From contig JBCCGK010000060.1 in the NCBI GenBank assembly GCA_039029315.1, positions 1-64,000 of the forward strand: DNA of 64,000 nt, read 5' to 3'. The stretch is from JBCCCJ01 sp039029315. GTDB taxonomy: Bacteria; Bacteroidota; Bacteroidia; J057. The number at the start of each line of letters is the position of its first letter. Positions within the stretch are counted from its first letter, which is position 1. This document shows positions 44,804 to 53,447 of this stretch, in pieces. The notes below the pieces were generated by a model, which ran no database searches, was not told the DNA's origin, and was given only the letters and a program-made list of their open reading frames with translations. Position numbers and translations under genes: made by a program.

Positions 44804-45685
44804 ATGAAAAAACACATTCTATTATTGTGCTTGATCTGTCTGGGTGCACAACAAGTCCGTGGGCAATCCTATCACAGACAAAGAGTTGATTTTGCCTTCC
44901 TCAATCTAGGTCTGAATGCCTGTGTCGGGGGTCTTGGAGCACTCATCAACAAACATCCCGGAGAAAAAGCCCATCGTGTTTTTCTTAAGGGATTTGGACA
45001 AGGCTTACTCGGAGGGACTCTCTCTTATTATGGCAAAGGGTTCACCTACCAAATTCACAAACACAACCAACTCCGGTATTCCTATCTGGCCAAACTTACA
45101 CATGCCGCAGGTGCCTCGATTACCCAAAATGCAGCATGCAATCGCAATTTCTGGGAGAGGTGGCATCTCAATGTTGGGTTATTCAGATTGGAATATGAAG
45201 TTCTCAACAAGCAATTCCATATGCGCATCCTTCCTTCTACTGTGGTGGCAGCCATTGCTGTGGGTTCTCAATCAAAACTGAATCTCAGGCATAGCCTCGC
45301 GATGGGCACTGTGATCATGGAGAAAGACGGAGACTTCACGGTCAATGGATTGTCTGGCCGGGCAATAGGCTACTCAACCATCATCGGCATTGATCAGAAT
45401 ATAGTAGGAGAAGAGTTTTATTATCTCATGGCTCATGAGGCCCTACATACGCTACAATATGATCATATGATCTGGCTCAATCCGCTTTTCTACAAACCAG
45501 ACAAGCAGTGGAAAAAGGATCTGAAGTGGTATCAACAATTGAGCAAATATCTCTACTTCGACCTCAATGGGATCAGCATCTGGACGCTGTACTTTCTTCA
45601 GAGAAATCAGCCCTGGGAATGTAGATGGATCGAACGTGAAGCGGACATCTTTTCTGCTCATATCGCTCATCCAGGCTGTCCCTGA
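44804..45685 (+). CDS. Secreted protein with HExxH motif
   Basis: 293 residues from the ATG at 44804 (the 44729 start would place 25 residues before the signal peptide). Signal peptide MKKHILLLCLICLGAQQVRG. Gly-rich hydrophobic strands in the first half ('GLNACVGGLGALINK', 'GFGQGLLGGTLSYYGKGF'). Residues 211-215 are HEALH in 'LMAHEALHTLQYD', and 'WIEREADIF' about 60 residues later offers a Glu or Asp as third zinc ligand. This pattern fits a gluzincin-type metallopeptidase or a relative of DUF4157-like proteins. The stop (TGA) abuts the stop of the convergent gene, both formed by the palindrome TGATCA. Function unproven. Confidence 0.75.
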   Translation: MKKHILLLCLICLGAQQVRGQSYHRQRVDFAFLNLGLNACVGGLGALINKHPGEKAHRVFLKGFGQGLLGGTLSYYGKGFTYQIHKHNQLRYSYLAKLTHAAGASITQNAACNRNFWERWHLNVGLFRLEYEVLNKQFHMRILPSTVVAAIAVGSQSKLNLRHSLAMGTVIMEKDGDFTVNGLSGRAIGYSTIIGIDQNIVGEEFYYLMAHEALHTLQYDHMIWLNPLFYKPDKQWKKDLKWYQQLSKYLYFDLNGISIWTLYFLQRNQPWECRWIEREADIFSAHIAHPGCP

Positions 45686-46096
45686 TCAGGCAGTTACGGC
45701 TGGATTTTTGTATTGGTAAATCAAGGCTACGGCTATCCCGATGATCCCGCCAATCACCACATGAGCGACTGTGTTCCACAGAAAAATCGCATTAAAATCC
45801 ACTTCCCAAATCGATCGGATCACAATTGCCTGGGGGATATACATCATGGCCGCCATCATGGCCCCATACAGGAATCCTCTGCTTAGCCTGGGTTGTTTGG
45901 CATAATAATCTGTAAAAAAATACACCAGAAGCGCCACATAGATCAAGTGATTGAGCATGAGCGCAGCATAATTTGTAGCCTCTCTTCGATAAGGAACAAA
46001 ATTCGCCTCGTCGGTCAGCATATACCAGACAGTCGTCAGGACATTGCTCAAAATAAAGGCGATAAGGATCGAAAGTGTGGTTTTTTTGAGGTTCAT
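45686..46096 (-). CDS. Four-helix membrane protein, function unknown
   Basis: 136 residues from the ATG at 46096 (an upstream ATG at 46138 adds a hydrophilic stretch and lies beyond the -7 box at 46113-46120). Four membrane helices: about 7-26, 45-65, 75-97 and 107-127. 'NYAALMLNHLIYVALLVYFFTDYY' (quoted in part) and 'MYIPQAIVIRSIW' are notable conserved-looking stretches. The arrangement is like small Bacteroidota membrane proteins of the DUF1761/DUF2177 kind, without certainty. Divergent from the AraC gene at 46214, so it may be controlled by it. Confidence 0.72.
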   Translation of the reverse strand: MNLKKTTLSILIAFILSNVLTTVWYMLTDEANFVPYRREATNYAALMLNHLIYVALLVYFFTDYYAKQPRLSRGFLYGAMMAAMMYIPQAIVIRSIWEVDFNAIFLWNTVAHVVIGGIIGIAVALIYQYKNPAVTA

Positions 46097-46112
46097 GATG
46101 ATCAATTTCGAG

Positions 46113-46120
46113 CAAAGGTA
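46113..46120 (-). promoter_or_regulatory. -7 promoter box of the 45686 gene
   Basis: The minus strand reads TACCTTTG, exact to TAnnTTTG, 16 bases upstream of the ATG at 46096. It supports the shorter start of that gene. Confidence 0.42.
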
Positions 46121-46213
46121 GTTTGGAGTTGGTAGCACATATTGACATTTTGCGACAAAGTAGCGACCTCAAGCCATGGCACGCCTATCTCCAACCAGCA
46201 AAAACGGCCTACA

Positions 46214-47224
46214 ATGTTTTTCTCCAGTCGATTTGTTCTTGATATAGCCGAGTATGCGCAGAGTCGAGGACTCTCCAAGGATCGTATCTTCGATTTGGTC
46301 CCGCATCCTCCAGAGGAATTGTCCAAGCGGGCAGGCATTGTGCAGTATGAGGTAATTGCAGATATCATGGCACTCATTGACACAGAATTGAAGGCCCCTG
46401 CATTTGGATTGCAAATGGGCGAACAAATCGATCTGAAAGCGACCATGTACATTGAGCAGCTCATGGATAGTTCCCAGAATGTGCAGGAAGCTTTTGAGCA
46501 AGCCATTGTGTATAGCAAGCTGATCAGTGATTCCATGTTCTGTTCCTTACAGCTGTCTGAGGACCGCTTTCGGGTAAACTTCGCCCTGAATCCAGACTGG
46601 CGGGTGCAGCCTGACTATGCCATCATTCAGAATCTTGATATGGCCCTGATCTGCACCAAAAATTCCCTATTCCGCCTGACCAATCAGCACTACTATCCAC
46701 TCGAAGTTCATTTTTTCTACCCCAAACCCAAAAAACTCTCTGAACACTATCGCTTGTTTAATTGTCATCTGAAATTCAACGCATCGGTATCAAGCATTGT
46801 CTTTGGCAAACATATCCTGCAAGCACCAACTATGCGCCAAAACCATGGATTACTGGAACAGTTGCAGGAAGAAGCCAATATCATTTTGAATTCTCTGCCC
46901 CAGGAAAGTTCACTGCTCTTGAAGGTAAAACAATTGATCATACAACACATCCATCAACCTACCTATCAGATCCAGCAACTGGCACAAGATCTCCACCTTA
47001 GCCCTCGAACCCTCCAACGACAGTTACGTTCCGAGCAAACAAGCTTCAAACAGCTTCAACAGGACCTTCGGTTCCAACTTATCAAAAAATGCTGGAACAG
47101 AGGCATTCGAAATCTGGATGAAATCGCCTATCTCGTCGGGTATTCTGAATCCAGCGTTTTGGTGCGTGCGTTTAAACAATGGACCGGGACAACACCGAGA
47201 AAATACCTGTCGAATCTTAGGTAG
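46214..47224 (+). CDS. AraC-family regulator with arabinose-binding-like N-domain
   Basis: 336 residues from the ATG at 46214 (46142 adds 24 polar residues). The N-terminal 200 residues match the PF12625-type ligand domain seen in OruR/ArgR-like AraC proteins ('GIVQYEVIADIMALIDTELK', 'APAFGLQMGEQI', 'EHYRLFNCHLKFNA'). The C-terminal double helix-turn-helix has 'YQIQQLAQDLHLSPRTLQRQ' and 'LDEIAYLVGYSESSVLVRAF'. This branch is usually a metabolite-sensing activator. The class C hydrolase gene 41 bases downstream is the likeliest co-regulated partner. Confidence 0.9.
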   Translation: MFFSSRFVLDIAEYAQSRGLSKDRIFDLVPHPPEELSKRAGIVQYEVIADIMALIDTELKAPAFGLQMGEQIDLKATMYIEQLMDSSQNVQEAFEQAIVYSKLISDSMFCSLQLSEDRFRVNFALNPDWRVQPDYAIIQNLDMALICTKNSLFRLTNQHYYPLEVHFFYPKPKKLSEHYRLFNCHLKFNASVSSIVFGKHILQAPTMRQNHGLLEQLQEEANIILNSLPQESSLLLKVKQLIIQHIHQPTYQIQQLAQDLHLSPRTLQRQLRSEQTSFKQLQQDLRFQLIKKCWNRGIRNLDEIAYLVGYSESSVLVRAFKQWTGTTPRKYLSNLR

Positions 47225-47265
47225 AAATCAAGAGAACTTCTTACCTTCATCACAAAAGCGTATCC

Positions 47266-48288
47266 ATGGACATCAAAGATCTGATTCAACAGGCCAGGAA
47301 AAAATTCAGAATCCCTGCTATTGTTGTCCTGATTGTCAAGGGTGATGAGGTTCTTGTGCAGGAAATTCAGGGGACACGCGTTGTGGATACGGACAATCCT
47401 GCAACGCTTGAAGATTATTTTCATATTGGCTCCTGCTCAAAATCTGTCCTGGCTGTCATGGCTGGCAAATTGGTTGAATCCACTCATATTTCCTGGGCGA
47501 GCAAATTTTTTGATGTATATCCTGAATTACTGGCTTTGGCAAATCCGGCCTATCGCGACATTTGTCTGGAGGATCTTTTTCTTTGTCAGGCCGGGATACA
47601 GCCCTATACGGATGGCAAAGAAGCCTTTCCCGACATGGACGAACAGGCGCCCAACCAGCGACTGGAATTTGCCAAACAATTGGTTCAGCAAAAACCCTCC
47701 GCCAGGAAACAGAAAGATGGCAGCTTCAAACACCTCTACTCCAATGCCAGCTATACCATGGCTGCCCTCATGCTGGAGAAAGTCTCTGGCAAACCCTATG
47801 AGGAGTTGTTGCAGCAGACGCTAACGACAGAACTTGGATTGGATGTATTCGTTGGCTGGCCAAATCAGATCAATGAGAATCAACCCTGGGGGCATTTGAT
47901 TCGCTGGCGCAATATCACCCTTTATCCCCCAGATGATCCCTATCGCCTGCCATATTTGCTGACACCATCGGGGGATCTAAGCATGAAACCCATCGATTAT
48001 GCGCGCTATACCCAACTTCATTTGAAGGGATTGCAGGGAAACAGTTCCTTTCTCAAACAAGAAACCCTCCAACATATTCATTTTGGGCACAAAGGGTTTT
48101 CAATGGGGGTGGGGAATTTTAATGGCAATATGTCTGCCATGGATGGCTCAGCAGGGACGTTCTTTTGCCGCAGCATTTTTGCCCCGGATTCAGATATGTC
48201 TGTCTCCCTCATGATGAATGCTGGTTCAGGAAAGGGGCGCATGAAGGCGATTGATTGGTTGACAAAAAAGGTCTTCCTCCGCAAATAA
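47266..48288 (+). CDS. Class C beta-lactamase-like serine hydrolase
   Basis: 340 residues without an evident signal peptide. The S-x-x-K motif is Ser56 to Lys59 in 'FHIGSCSKSVLAVMAGKL', and the Tyr-x-Asn motif is Tyr158 to Asn160 in 'HLYSNASYTMAALMLEK'. The third motif is degenerate, perhaps 'HKGFSMG' near the end. The family (beta-lactamase/transpeptidase-like, PF00144) includes esterases and D-amino-acid peptidases; the lack of a signal makes a cytoplasmic esterase or peptidase likelier than a beta-lactamase. Sits 41 bases after the AraC gene. Confidence 0.85.
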   Translation: MDIKDLIQQARKKFRIPAIVVLIVKGDEVLVQEIQGTRVVDTDNPATLEDYFHIGSCSKSVLAVMAGKLVESTHISWASKFFDVYPELLALANPAYRDICLEDLFLCQAGIQPYTDGKEAFPDMDEQAPNQRLEFAKQLVQQKPSARKQKDGSFKHLYSNASYTMAALMLEKVSGKPYEELLQQTLTTELGLDVFVGWPNQINENQPWGHLIRWRNITLYPPDDPYRLPYLLTPSGDLSMKPIDYARYTQLHLKGLQGNSSFLKQETLQHIHFGHKGFSMGVGNFNGNMSAMDGSAGTFFCRSIFAPDSDMSVSLMMNAGSGKGRMKAIDWLTKKVFLRK

Positions 48289-48504
48289 AGGCTCATCTTT
48301 CAAGCAAAATTGTTGGTGTTCATGCAATGTCAATCAGCCCTTCTTGCGGGAAGGAAGGAGAGAAAGACATGGAGAAGTGGAAGACAGCTTGTTATCCATG
48401 CAAGACACACACTGGCTCGGTGTCTAAGGTAGAGAGAGTCTTCTGATGTGGCATACACAAGCCAAAGGCTCATCATCTCTATAACCCAAATTCTCACAGC
48501 AAAC

Positions 48505-49014
48505 ATGGAAAGACGCATATTCCCCCTATCTCTTCCTCTATGGACTGTCTCTTGTTGTATATGGATCTGTTTGGGGATGGGCGAACTGATCGGCCAGACG
48601 ATGCAAAAGCAAACGTCTCTCTATCTTGAACTTGGAGGTCCAGGAGGCCTGGGTTCGCTCAATATCGAACGAACATGTTCACAGAGAAAATCTGTTCAGT
48701 TCGCTTATCGAATTGGCCTGTCCAGTTTTCCGATTGATCGGAACAATGGGATTGTCGTTGTTATTCCAGTGGGTATCCACGGAATCGCTGGTCAAGCACC
48801 GCATTTTATGGACGTGAGTGTTGGGCAAGTCATCTCATTTACAACCAAAGGAAAATTTCATTTTCTGGGCACATCTGCCATCGGCTATCGCCATCAAAAA
48901 ACCGAAAAGCCTGTTTTTTTTCGATTAAGTTATACTCCACTGATTTCTTATCTTCTCACCTACCAGTATCAGCATTGGGCCGGACTGACGATTGGTTATA
49001 CATTTCTGAAGTAA
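48505..49014 (+). CDS. Putative secreted beta-rich protein
   Basis: About 169 residues from the ATG at 48505 (an ATG at 48448 adds 19). Hydrophobic segment 6-28 as signal sequence. The rest has aromatic and Gly-rich alternating strands ('SLYLELGGPGGLGSLNIER', 'FFRLSYTPLISYLLTYQYQ') and ends 'LTIGYTFLK', like small outer-membrane barrels. I do not recognise a family. The 216 bases upstream show no gene. It is followed after six bases by a lipoprotein gene, so the two are co-transcribed. Confidence 0.68.
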   Translation: MERRIFPLSLPLWTVSCCIWICLGMGELIGQTMQKQTSLYLELGGPGGLGSLNIERTCSQRKSVQFAYRIGLSSFPIDRNNGIVVVIPVGIHGIAGQAPHFMDVSVGQVISFTTKGKFHFLGTSAIGYRHQKTEKPVFFRLSYTPLISYLLTYQYQHWAGLTIGYTFLK

Positions 49015-49020
49015 TTCTCC

Positions 49021-49791
49021 ATGAAATATATTCTCCCGTGTTTGCCGCTCATATTCCTTACTTCCTGCTTAACAGGCTTGATTCAGGAAGGAACCACCTT
49101 CCTTGCAGAAGATTTTGAAGGCTATTCCAATACAGAAGATTTGTTTCAGGGGCCTTCATCCAAATGGGGCTTTTTCCAGCAGACCGAATCCGACAACTAT
49201 ATCGAGTTCGATACCACTCGTCCACATTCGGGGGAACAATGTCTCAAGATTTTTGCAAAAAAAGGAAGAGAGGGATTCGCATCCAAGAGCGATCTGGCCA
49301 ACACAGATATGGGATTCAGGGAAGGCGATATCATACATGTATCTATGTGGTTTTACATTGAAGGAACAAAGGACCTGACAGATATTTTCCTGTTTGACAT
49401 AGAAGAAAACGTGCAGATCGGAGCTGGACCAGGCCTTCGGCTTGCCCTGGAAAGTCCAGTAGGGTTCCTCAAAATTGAACGACGCAAAATGCTGGAATCG
49501 GACATTGAGCCAGTAGAAGAGAATCAAATTCCATTTCCACGGAATCAATGGGTCCATCTTGAGATAGAAATCCAATTGTCGCGAAACAAAGACGGCTATA
49601 TACAAGTCTTCCAAAATGATACACTCCTCATCGATGCCCAACAGGAAAGAACGCTTCCCAGAGACAGAATCGTCTTTATACAAGGCGCGAAAGGAATCTA
49701 TGACAATGTTCAGGTCGGCATCACAGCCAACTCTCTTCAACACGATGCAACGATATATGTGGATGATATTGAGATCCTTCAAATCAATTGA
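49021..49791 (+). CDS. Lipoprotein with concanavalin-like jelly-roll
   Basis: 256 residues with lipobox 'LTSC' (Cys at 16). The remainder reads as a beta jelly-roll: 'EDFEGYSNTEDLF', 'RPHSGEQCLKIFAKKG', 'VSMWFYIEGTKDLTDIF', 'FPRNQWVHLEIEIQLS' and the closing 'ATIYVDDIEILQIN'. This matches polysaccharide-lyase-like or LamG-like carbohydrate-binding domains in Bacteroidota. No catalytic residues can be assigned, so binding to or cleavage of polysaccharide is only possible. It precedes the CotH-T9SS gene by 127 bases. Confidence 0.77.
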   Translation: MKYILPCLPLIFLTSCLTGLIQEGTTFLAEDFEGYSNTEDLFQGPSSKWGFFQQTESDNYIEFDTTRPHSGEQCLKIFAKKGREGFASKSDLANTDMGFREGDIIHVSMWFYIEGTKDLTDIFLFDIEENVQIGAGPGLRLALESPVGFLKIERRKMLESDIEPVEENQIPFPRNQWVHLEIEIQLSRNKDGYIQVFQNDTLLIDAQQERTLPRDRIVFIQGAKGIYDNVQVGITANSLQHDATIYVDDIEILQIN

Positions 49792-49867
49792 TCCCAAGTG
49801 CTAATTGTAAAGATGTTCTGTCAAGTGTGACAAATGCATCAATTTTTTCAGATAAACATAGGGGAAG

Positions 49868-49902
49868 TTTGCCAAAAAATGGTCTTGTTTACAATAGATT
49901 TA
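49868..49902 (+). promoter_or_regulatory. Possible promoter of the CotH gene
   Basis: TTTG (49868-49871), a 23-base gap and TAGATTTA (49895-49902, seven of eight to TAnnTTTG) end 16 bases before the ATG at 49919. The spacing is slightly long. Confidence 0.33.
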
Positions 49903-49918
49903 CAAACTTTCATCAGCA

Positions 49919-51541
49919 ATGAACCGTCACAGCCTCTGGATTATCCTTGCATGTGTCATAGGAATGTTCCCACAAGGATTGAAGTCCCAAATTCTCAGCT
50001 CCAGTCAGCTTCCCATTGTCGTCATCCAAACCAAAGATGAAGCTTCTATTCCTGACGAGCCCAAAATCCTCGGGACAATGGGTATCATCGACAATGGAGA
50101 AGGAAAGCGCAATCATCTGACAGATCCTTTCAATCATTATCAAGGTAATATTGGCATAGAGACCCGGGGAAATTCCACACAGGACTTTGACAAAAAAACC
50201 TATTCCGTTGAGTTGCGAACCAGCACTGATCAGGACACTTCCATCTCCTTGCTTGGTATGGGAAGAGAAGAGGATTGGATCTTACATGCCATGGTGATCG
50301 ACAAGACACAGTTGAGAATCCCAATGAGCTTTTATTTGTTTCGGCGAATGGGACACTATGCCGCAAACTGGCGATATGTAGAGTTGGTGCTGAATGGGGA
50401 TTATCGGGGATTGTACATTCTGACAGAACGCATCAAACGCGACAACGACAGGGTAGATATTGCCAAGTTAGGTAAGGATGATGTGTCAGGGGATGCCGTG
50501 ACAGGGGGATATATTCTACGGATCGATTGGCTGGATGATCCAGAAGGATTTCGCTCCAAATATCGTTCCCAGGGACAGAGCGGGATGTTTTATCAATGGT
50601 ATTATCCCAAGGCCGAGGACATTCAGCCCGCTCAGGCAGACTACATCAAGTCCTATGTCACTGATTTTGAGGATGCGGTTTTCTCTCCGACCTTCTCCAA
50701 CCCCAAGGGGCAGCGCTATGATGATCTCATCAATGTTCGGTCTTTTGTGGATTTTTTGTTGATCAACGAACTGAGCAAAAATGCAGATGGGTACAAATTA
50801 AGCACCTATATGCACAAGGATCGAAATAACAATGGAGGGAAATTAACAGCCGGTCCCATTTGGGATTTTGACCAAACCTACGGAATGTCTCAGGTCTGCT
50901 CCAATGACAAGTTCAATGGCTGGACTTACCAACAGAGTCAGCCAGGCTGTGAGGATTTAGAATCCATGCCGATGTGGTGGAGAGCCTTGATGACCGACAG
51001 CATCTTCGTCGATCACCTCCGATGTCGGTGGGATTCACTGCGACAAGGTGTATTTCGGGAAGATTCTCTTACCCATTGGATAGATACCCATCGCGCTTTG
51101 ATTGCTGAAGCCATTGACCGCAATTACCAAAGATGGGATGATGTCATCGGCGAACAGATCTGGATCGAACCTTATCCTATTCCTCAGACCTATGATGCAG
51201 AAATCTCCTATCTCAAAAACTGGATTGGAAAACGCCTGACTTGGATTGATGGAAATATTGGAGAATGTGGAGAGGGAGGGATTCTGGAAACTCCTGCCCC
51301 CGGTTTTACTTCTTTTCTTATTTATCCCAATCCTGCACAGTCCTCCATGTTCGTTCGAGGCAGTACCGGCAATCGGATTGTCATCTACAACTTTGTGGGA
51401 CAAAAGATGATGGAATTCAAACAGGTCAAAATCATTGAAGAAGTTGACATCTCTACCTTTTCTCAGGGCATGTATTTTGTCTCTCAGGTAGGCGAGGAAG
51501 AAATCTTTCAAACAAAGAAACTGATGATTCGAAGGCCCTAA
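49919..51541 (+). CDS. T9SS-exported CotH-family kinase-like protein
   Basis: 540 residues with a signal peptide (1-23, 'GLKSQ'). The CotH domain (25-400) is shown by 'GNIGIETRGNSTQDFDKKTY', 'GMGREEDWILHAM', 'DKTQLRIPMSFYLFRRMG', 'GDYRGLYILTERIKRD', 'FLLINELSKNADGYKLS' and the metal-binding-like 'GPIWDFDQTYG'. A T9SS sorting domain starts at 'FLIYPNPAQSSMF'. CotH in spore formers is an atypical protein kinase; this phylum does not form spores, so the exported enzyme must modify surface or extracellular proteins. ATP supply outside the cell is an open question. Confidence 0.9.
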   Translation: MNRHSLWIILACVIGMFPQGLKSQILSSSQLPIVVIQTKDEASIPDEPKILGTMGIIDNGEGKRNHLTDPFNHYQGNIGIETRGNSTQDFDKKTYSVELRTSTDQDTSISLLGMGREEDWILHAMVIDKTQLRIPMSFYLFRRMGHYAANWRYVELVLNGDYRGLYILTERIKRDNDRVDIAKLGKDDVSGDAVTGGYILRIDWLDDPEGFRSKYRSQGQSGMFYQWYYPKAEDIQPAQADYIKSYVTDFEDAVFSPTFSNPKGQRYDDLINVRSFVDFLLINELSKNADGYKLSTYMHKDRNNNGGKLTAGPIWDFDQTYGMSQVCSNDKFNGWTYQQSQPGCEDLESMPMWWRALMTDSIFVDHLRCRWDSLRQGVFREDSLTHWIDTHRALIAEAIDRNYQRWDDVIGEQIWIEPYPIPQTYDAEISYLKNWIGKRLTWIDGNIGECGEGGILETPAPGFTSFLIYPNPAQSSMFVRGSTGNRIVIYNFVGQKMMEFKQVKIIEEVDISTFSQGMYFVSQVGEEEIFQTKKLMIRRP

Positions 51542-51549
51542 AAAAATAC

Positions 51550-51571
51550 GCCGTCCGCAAGGGCGAACGGC
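51550..51571. terminator. GC-rich hairpin after the CotH gene
   Basis: GCCGTCCGC (51550-51558) pairs with GCGAACGGC (51563-51571) with one mismatch, loop AAGG. It follows the stop at 51541 by eight bases. A run of seven A before it gives a T tract only on the minus strand. Confidence 0.5.
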
Positions 51572-51772
51572 AGTACAGGTTAATTTGGGTTTGGGTTATG
51601 AGCTATTTATACCAGATGAACATGTATGATTTCGAGAAGCATCAATGCCACCAAAATAGGTATAAGAATAACTTATTGTTGGAGGAAAACTATTACTTGA
51701 TCAAACGAAATTCATCCAATAAGGTTACCGAAAATCTCACATTTATTCCACATATTGGAATAAAAAAAAGGC

Positions 51773-51796
51773 AGGGACAGATCTGAATCTGTCCCT
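51773..51796 (-). terminator. Rho-independent terminator of the subtilase gene
   Basis: AGGGACAGAT and ATCTGTCCCT form a perfect 10-bp stem with a 4-base loop; on the minus strand GCC and eight T follow (51761-51769). It lies 65 bases after the stop at 51861. The rest of the 51542-51860 gap shows no gene. Confidence 0.85.
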
Positions 51797-51860
51797 ACTC
51801 CTTATAGACGTATGTTGAAATGTGTTATGCAATGTTTGCCAGCATGTCAGCTTCAGCTGC

Positions 51861-53387
51861 TTACTGGACTTGCTTCAGCGCTTCCAGAGGATTGATGACC
51901 TTTCCGACTTTGCCAGAATCCTTCACTTTCGTTCCGGAAGATTTCAGGATGTCATATACCTGCTCTGTAGTCAGATCAGGGTTGAATGACTTCAGCATGC
52001 CAACCAATCCGGCAACGATAGGAGTCGCCATGGAAGTCCCATTGTAGGATTGATATTTGCTGGATGGCACAGAGGAAAGAATGTTGACTCCAGGTGCGGC
52101 GATGGGCATTTTGAGTTTTGTATTCGTATTGGAGAAACTGGCTTTGTTCAATTTCTCATCTACTGCGGAGACTGTGATGACTCCCTTGATATTGGCAGGA
52201 GAATATTTGCGTGCATCATCATTGCTGTTTCCTGCTGCTACGACGACAATGGCTCCCAGTTTTCTTGCGTATTTGATGGCATCTACCTGCGCTTTGGGGG
52301 CACCAAATGGAGCAAATCCCCCGAGAGACATCGAGATTACATCTGCACCGGACTCAGCAGCATCAATGATTGCTTTTGCTACGCGCTGGTCAGTTCCGCG
52401 ACCTTGATCATCCAAAGCAGGATATCCGGTCAGGGTAATAAATTCGCCATCCCAATTCAGGGATCCAACGCCTTTGCCATTGTTGGTGGCAGCACCAGCC
52501 AATCCTGCACAGTGTGTTCCATGACTATGCTTATCATAGTCTCCATCGGTATTGCTTTTTTGATAGACACTGCCCAGATCTTCGTGATCCTTGTCTACTC
52601 CAGTATCTACAACAGCTACTTTCACTTTTTTCTTTGGGCTTTTTCCTTTCAACATTTTGTGTACCTCATTGTATTGAAGAGACTGTGCATACCACTGATT
52701 CTTCAACATGGGGTCATTCGCAATATAGTTGGAGGGAGATTTTCGCTGAACATCACTGAGAGTTGGTTTGATCAGTGATACGGGATGGTTAAGATCCAGC
52801 TGATCTACATTTTCGCGATCATTCCTCAGCTCCATCATCAATGGATCTTTTTTCGCAGAATCTACATAAACCAGATAATATTTAGCAAGATCGGCATCCT
52901 CACTGAGGTCAACATTCGGGAATGCTTGCTCAGCATGTGCGCAATATTTGCGGAGGATATGTTTGATTTCAGATACATCATCATCTTCTCCCAATTCCAC
53001 CAAGAGTTCGATGGTTTCGGGATTGTTTCGCATATCTCCCCAGGAATTCACCACAAAAGAGAAGAGATACACCACACCTGCTGCGATTATTCCCAAGGCA
53101 CCAGGTACCCAAAACATCTTGGCTCGCTCACGATTGAGCCACAAATATCCGGCGGCCATGACCATCCCAACACCAAAATCAAGCAACAAATGCCCAATTC
53201 GATTGGTCAGCAAGGCTTCTGGATAAAAAATTTGATATCCAAGGGCTGTTAAAATCAGCAAAAAGGCAGGCATCGGATTGAAGCTTTTGCCTTTGCTTCT
53301 TCGCACAATCCCTCGCCCAAAAACCAGGAAAGCAATGGTTACAAGAGCGATTCCAATCAGGTGGCTAATTACATTCGGTCCCAACAT
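51861..53387 (-). CDS. Membrane-anchored subtilisin-like protease (S8)
   Basis: 508 residues. Unusual N-terminus: about four membrane helices (5-25, 40-56, 66-84, 94-114) instead of a signal peptide, then a 120-residue linker or propeptide-like segment with acidic stretches. The S8 catalytic domain (250-508) has Asp261 in 'VAVVDTGVDKDHED', His289 in 'KHSHGTHCAGLAG', the oxyanion Asn387 in 'VVVAAGNSND' and Ser452 in 'YNGTSMATPIVAG'. The catalytic domain should lie on the periplasmic or cytoplasmic side according to helix number; an even number would place it on the side of the N-terminus. A proper terminator follows. Confidence 0.92.
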   Translation of the reverse strand: MLGPNVISHLIGIALVTIAFLVFGRGIVRRSKGKSFNPMPAFLLILTALGYQIFYPEALLTNRIGHLLLDFGVGMVMAAGYLWLNRERAKMFWVPGALGIIAAGVVYLFSFVVNSWGDMRNNPETIELLVELGEDDDVSEIKHILRKYCAHAEQAFPNVDLSEDADLAKYYLVYVDSAKKDPLMMELRNDRENVDQLDLNHPVSLIKPTLSDVQRKSPSNYIANDPMLKNQWYAQSLQYNEVHKMLKGKSPKKKVKVAVVDTGVDKDHEDLGSVYQKSNTDGDYDKHSHGTHCAGLAGAATNNGKGVGSLNWDGEFITLTGYPALDDQGRGTDQRVAKAIIDAAESGADVISMSLGGFAPFGAPKAQVDAIKYARKLGAIVVVAAGNSNDDARKYSPANIKGVITVSAVDEKLNKASFSNTNTKLKMPIAAPGVNILSSVPSSKYQSYNGTSMATPIVAGLVGMLKSFNPDLTTEQVYDILKSSGTKVKDSGKVGKVINPLEALKQVQ

Positions 53388-53410
53388 ATAATAAGTTTGT
53401 TAAACGAAAA

Positions 53411-53435
53411 CAGGAATGTGAGTAGCACATTCCTG
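53411..53435 (-). terminator. Terminator of the 71-aa gene
   Basis: CAGGAATGTG and CACATTCCTG form a perfect 10-bp stem with a 5-base loop. On the minus strand TTTTCGTTT follows. It lies between the stop of the 71-aa gene (53448) and the subtilase start (53387), so the protease probably has its own promoter or depends on readthrough. Confidence 0.7.
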
Positions 53436-53447
53436 CGGAAAAAACAT

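Noticed and set aside
51598..51786. 62-aa plus-strand frame between the CotH and subtilase genes
   Set aside because: It ends inside a terminator hairpin, and its composition (Asn, Lys, Tyr-rich) looks like AT-rich non-coding DNA.
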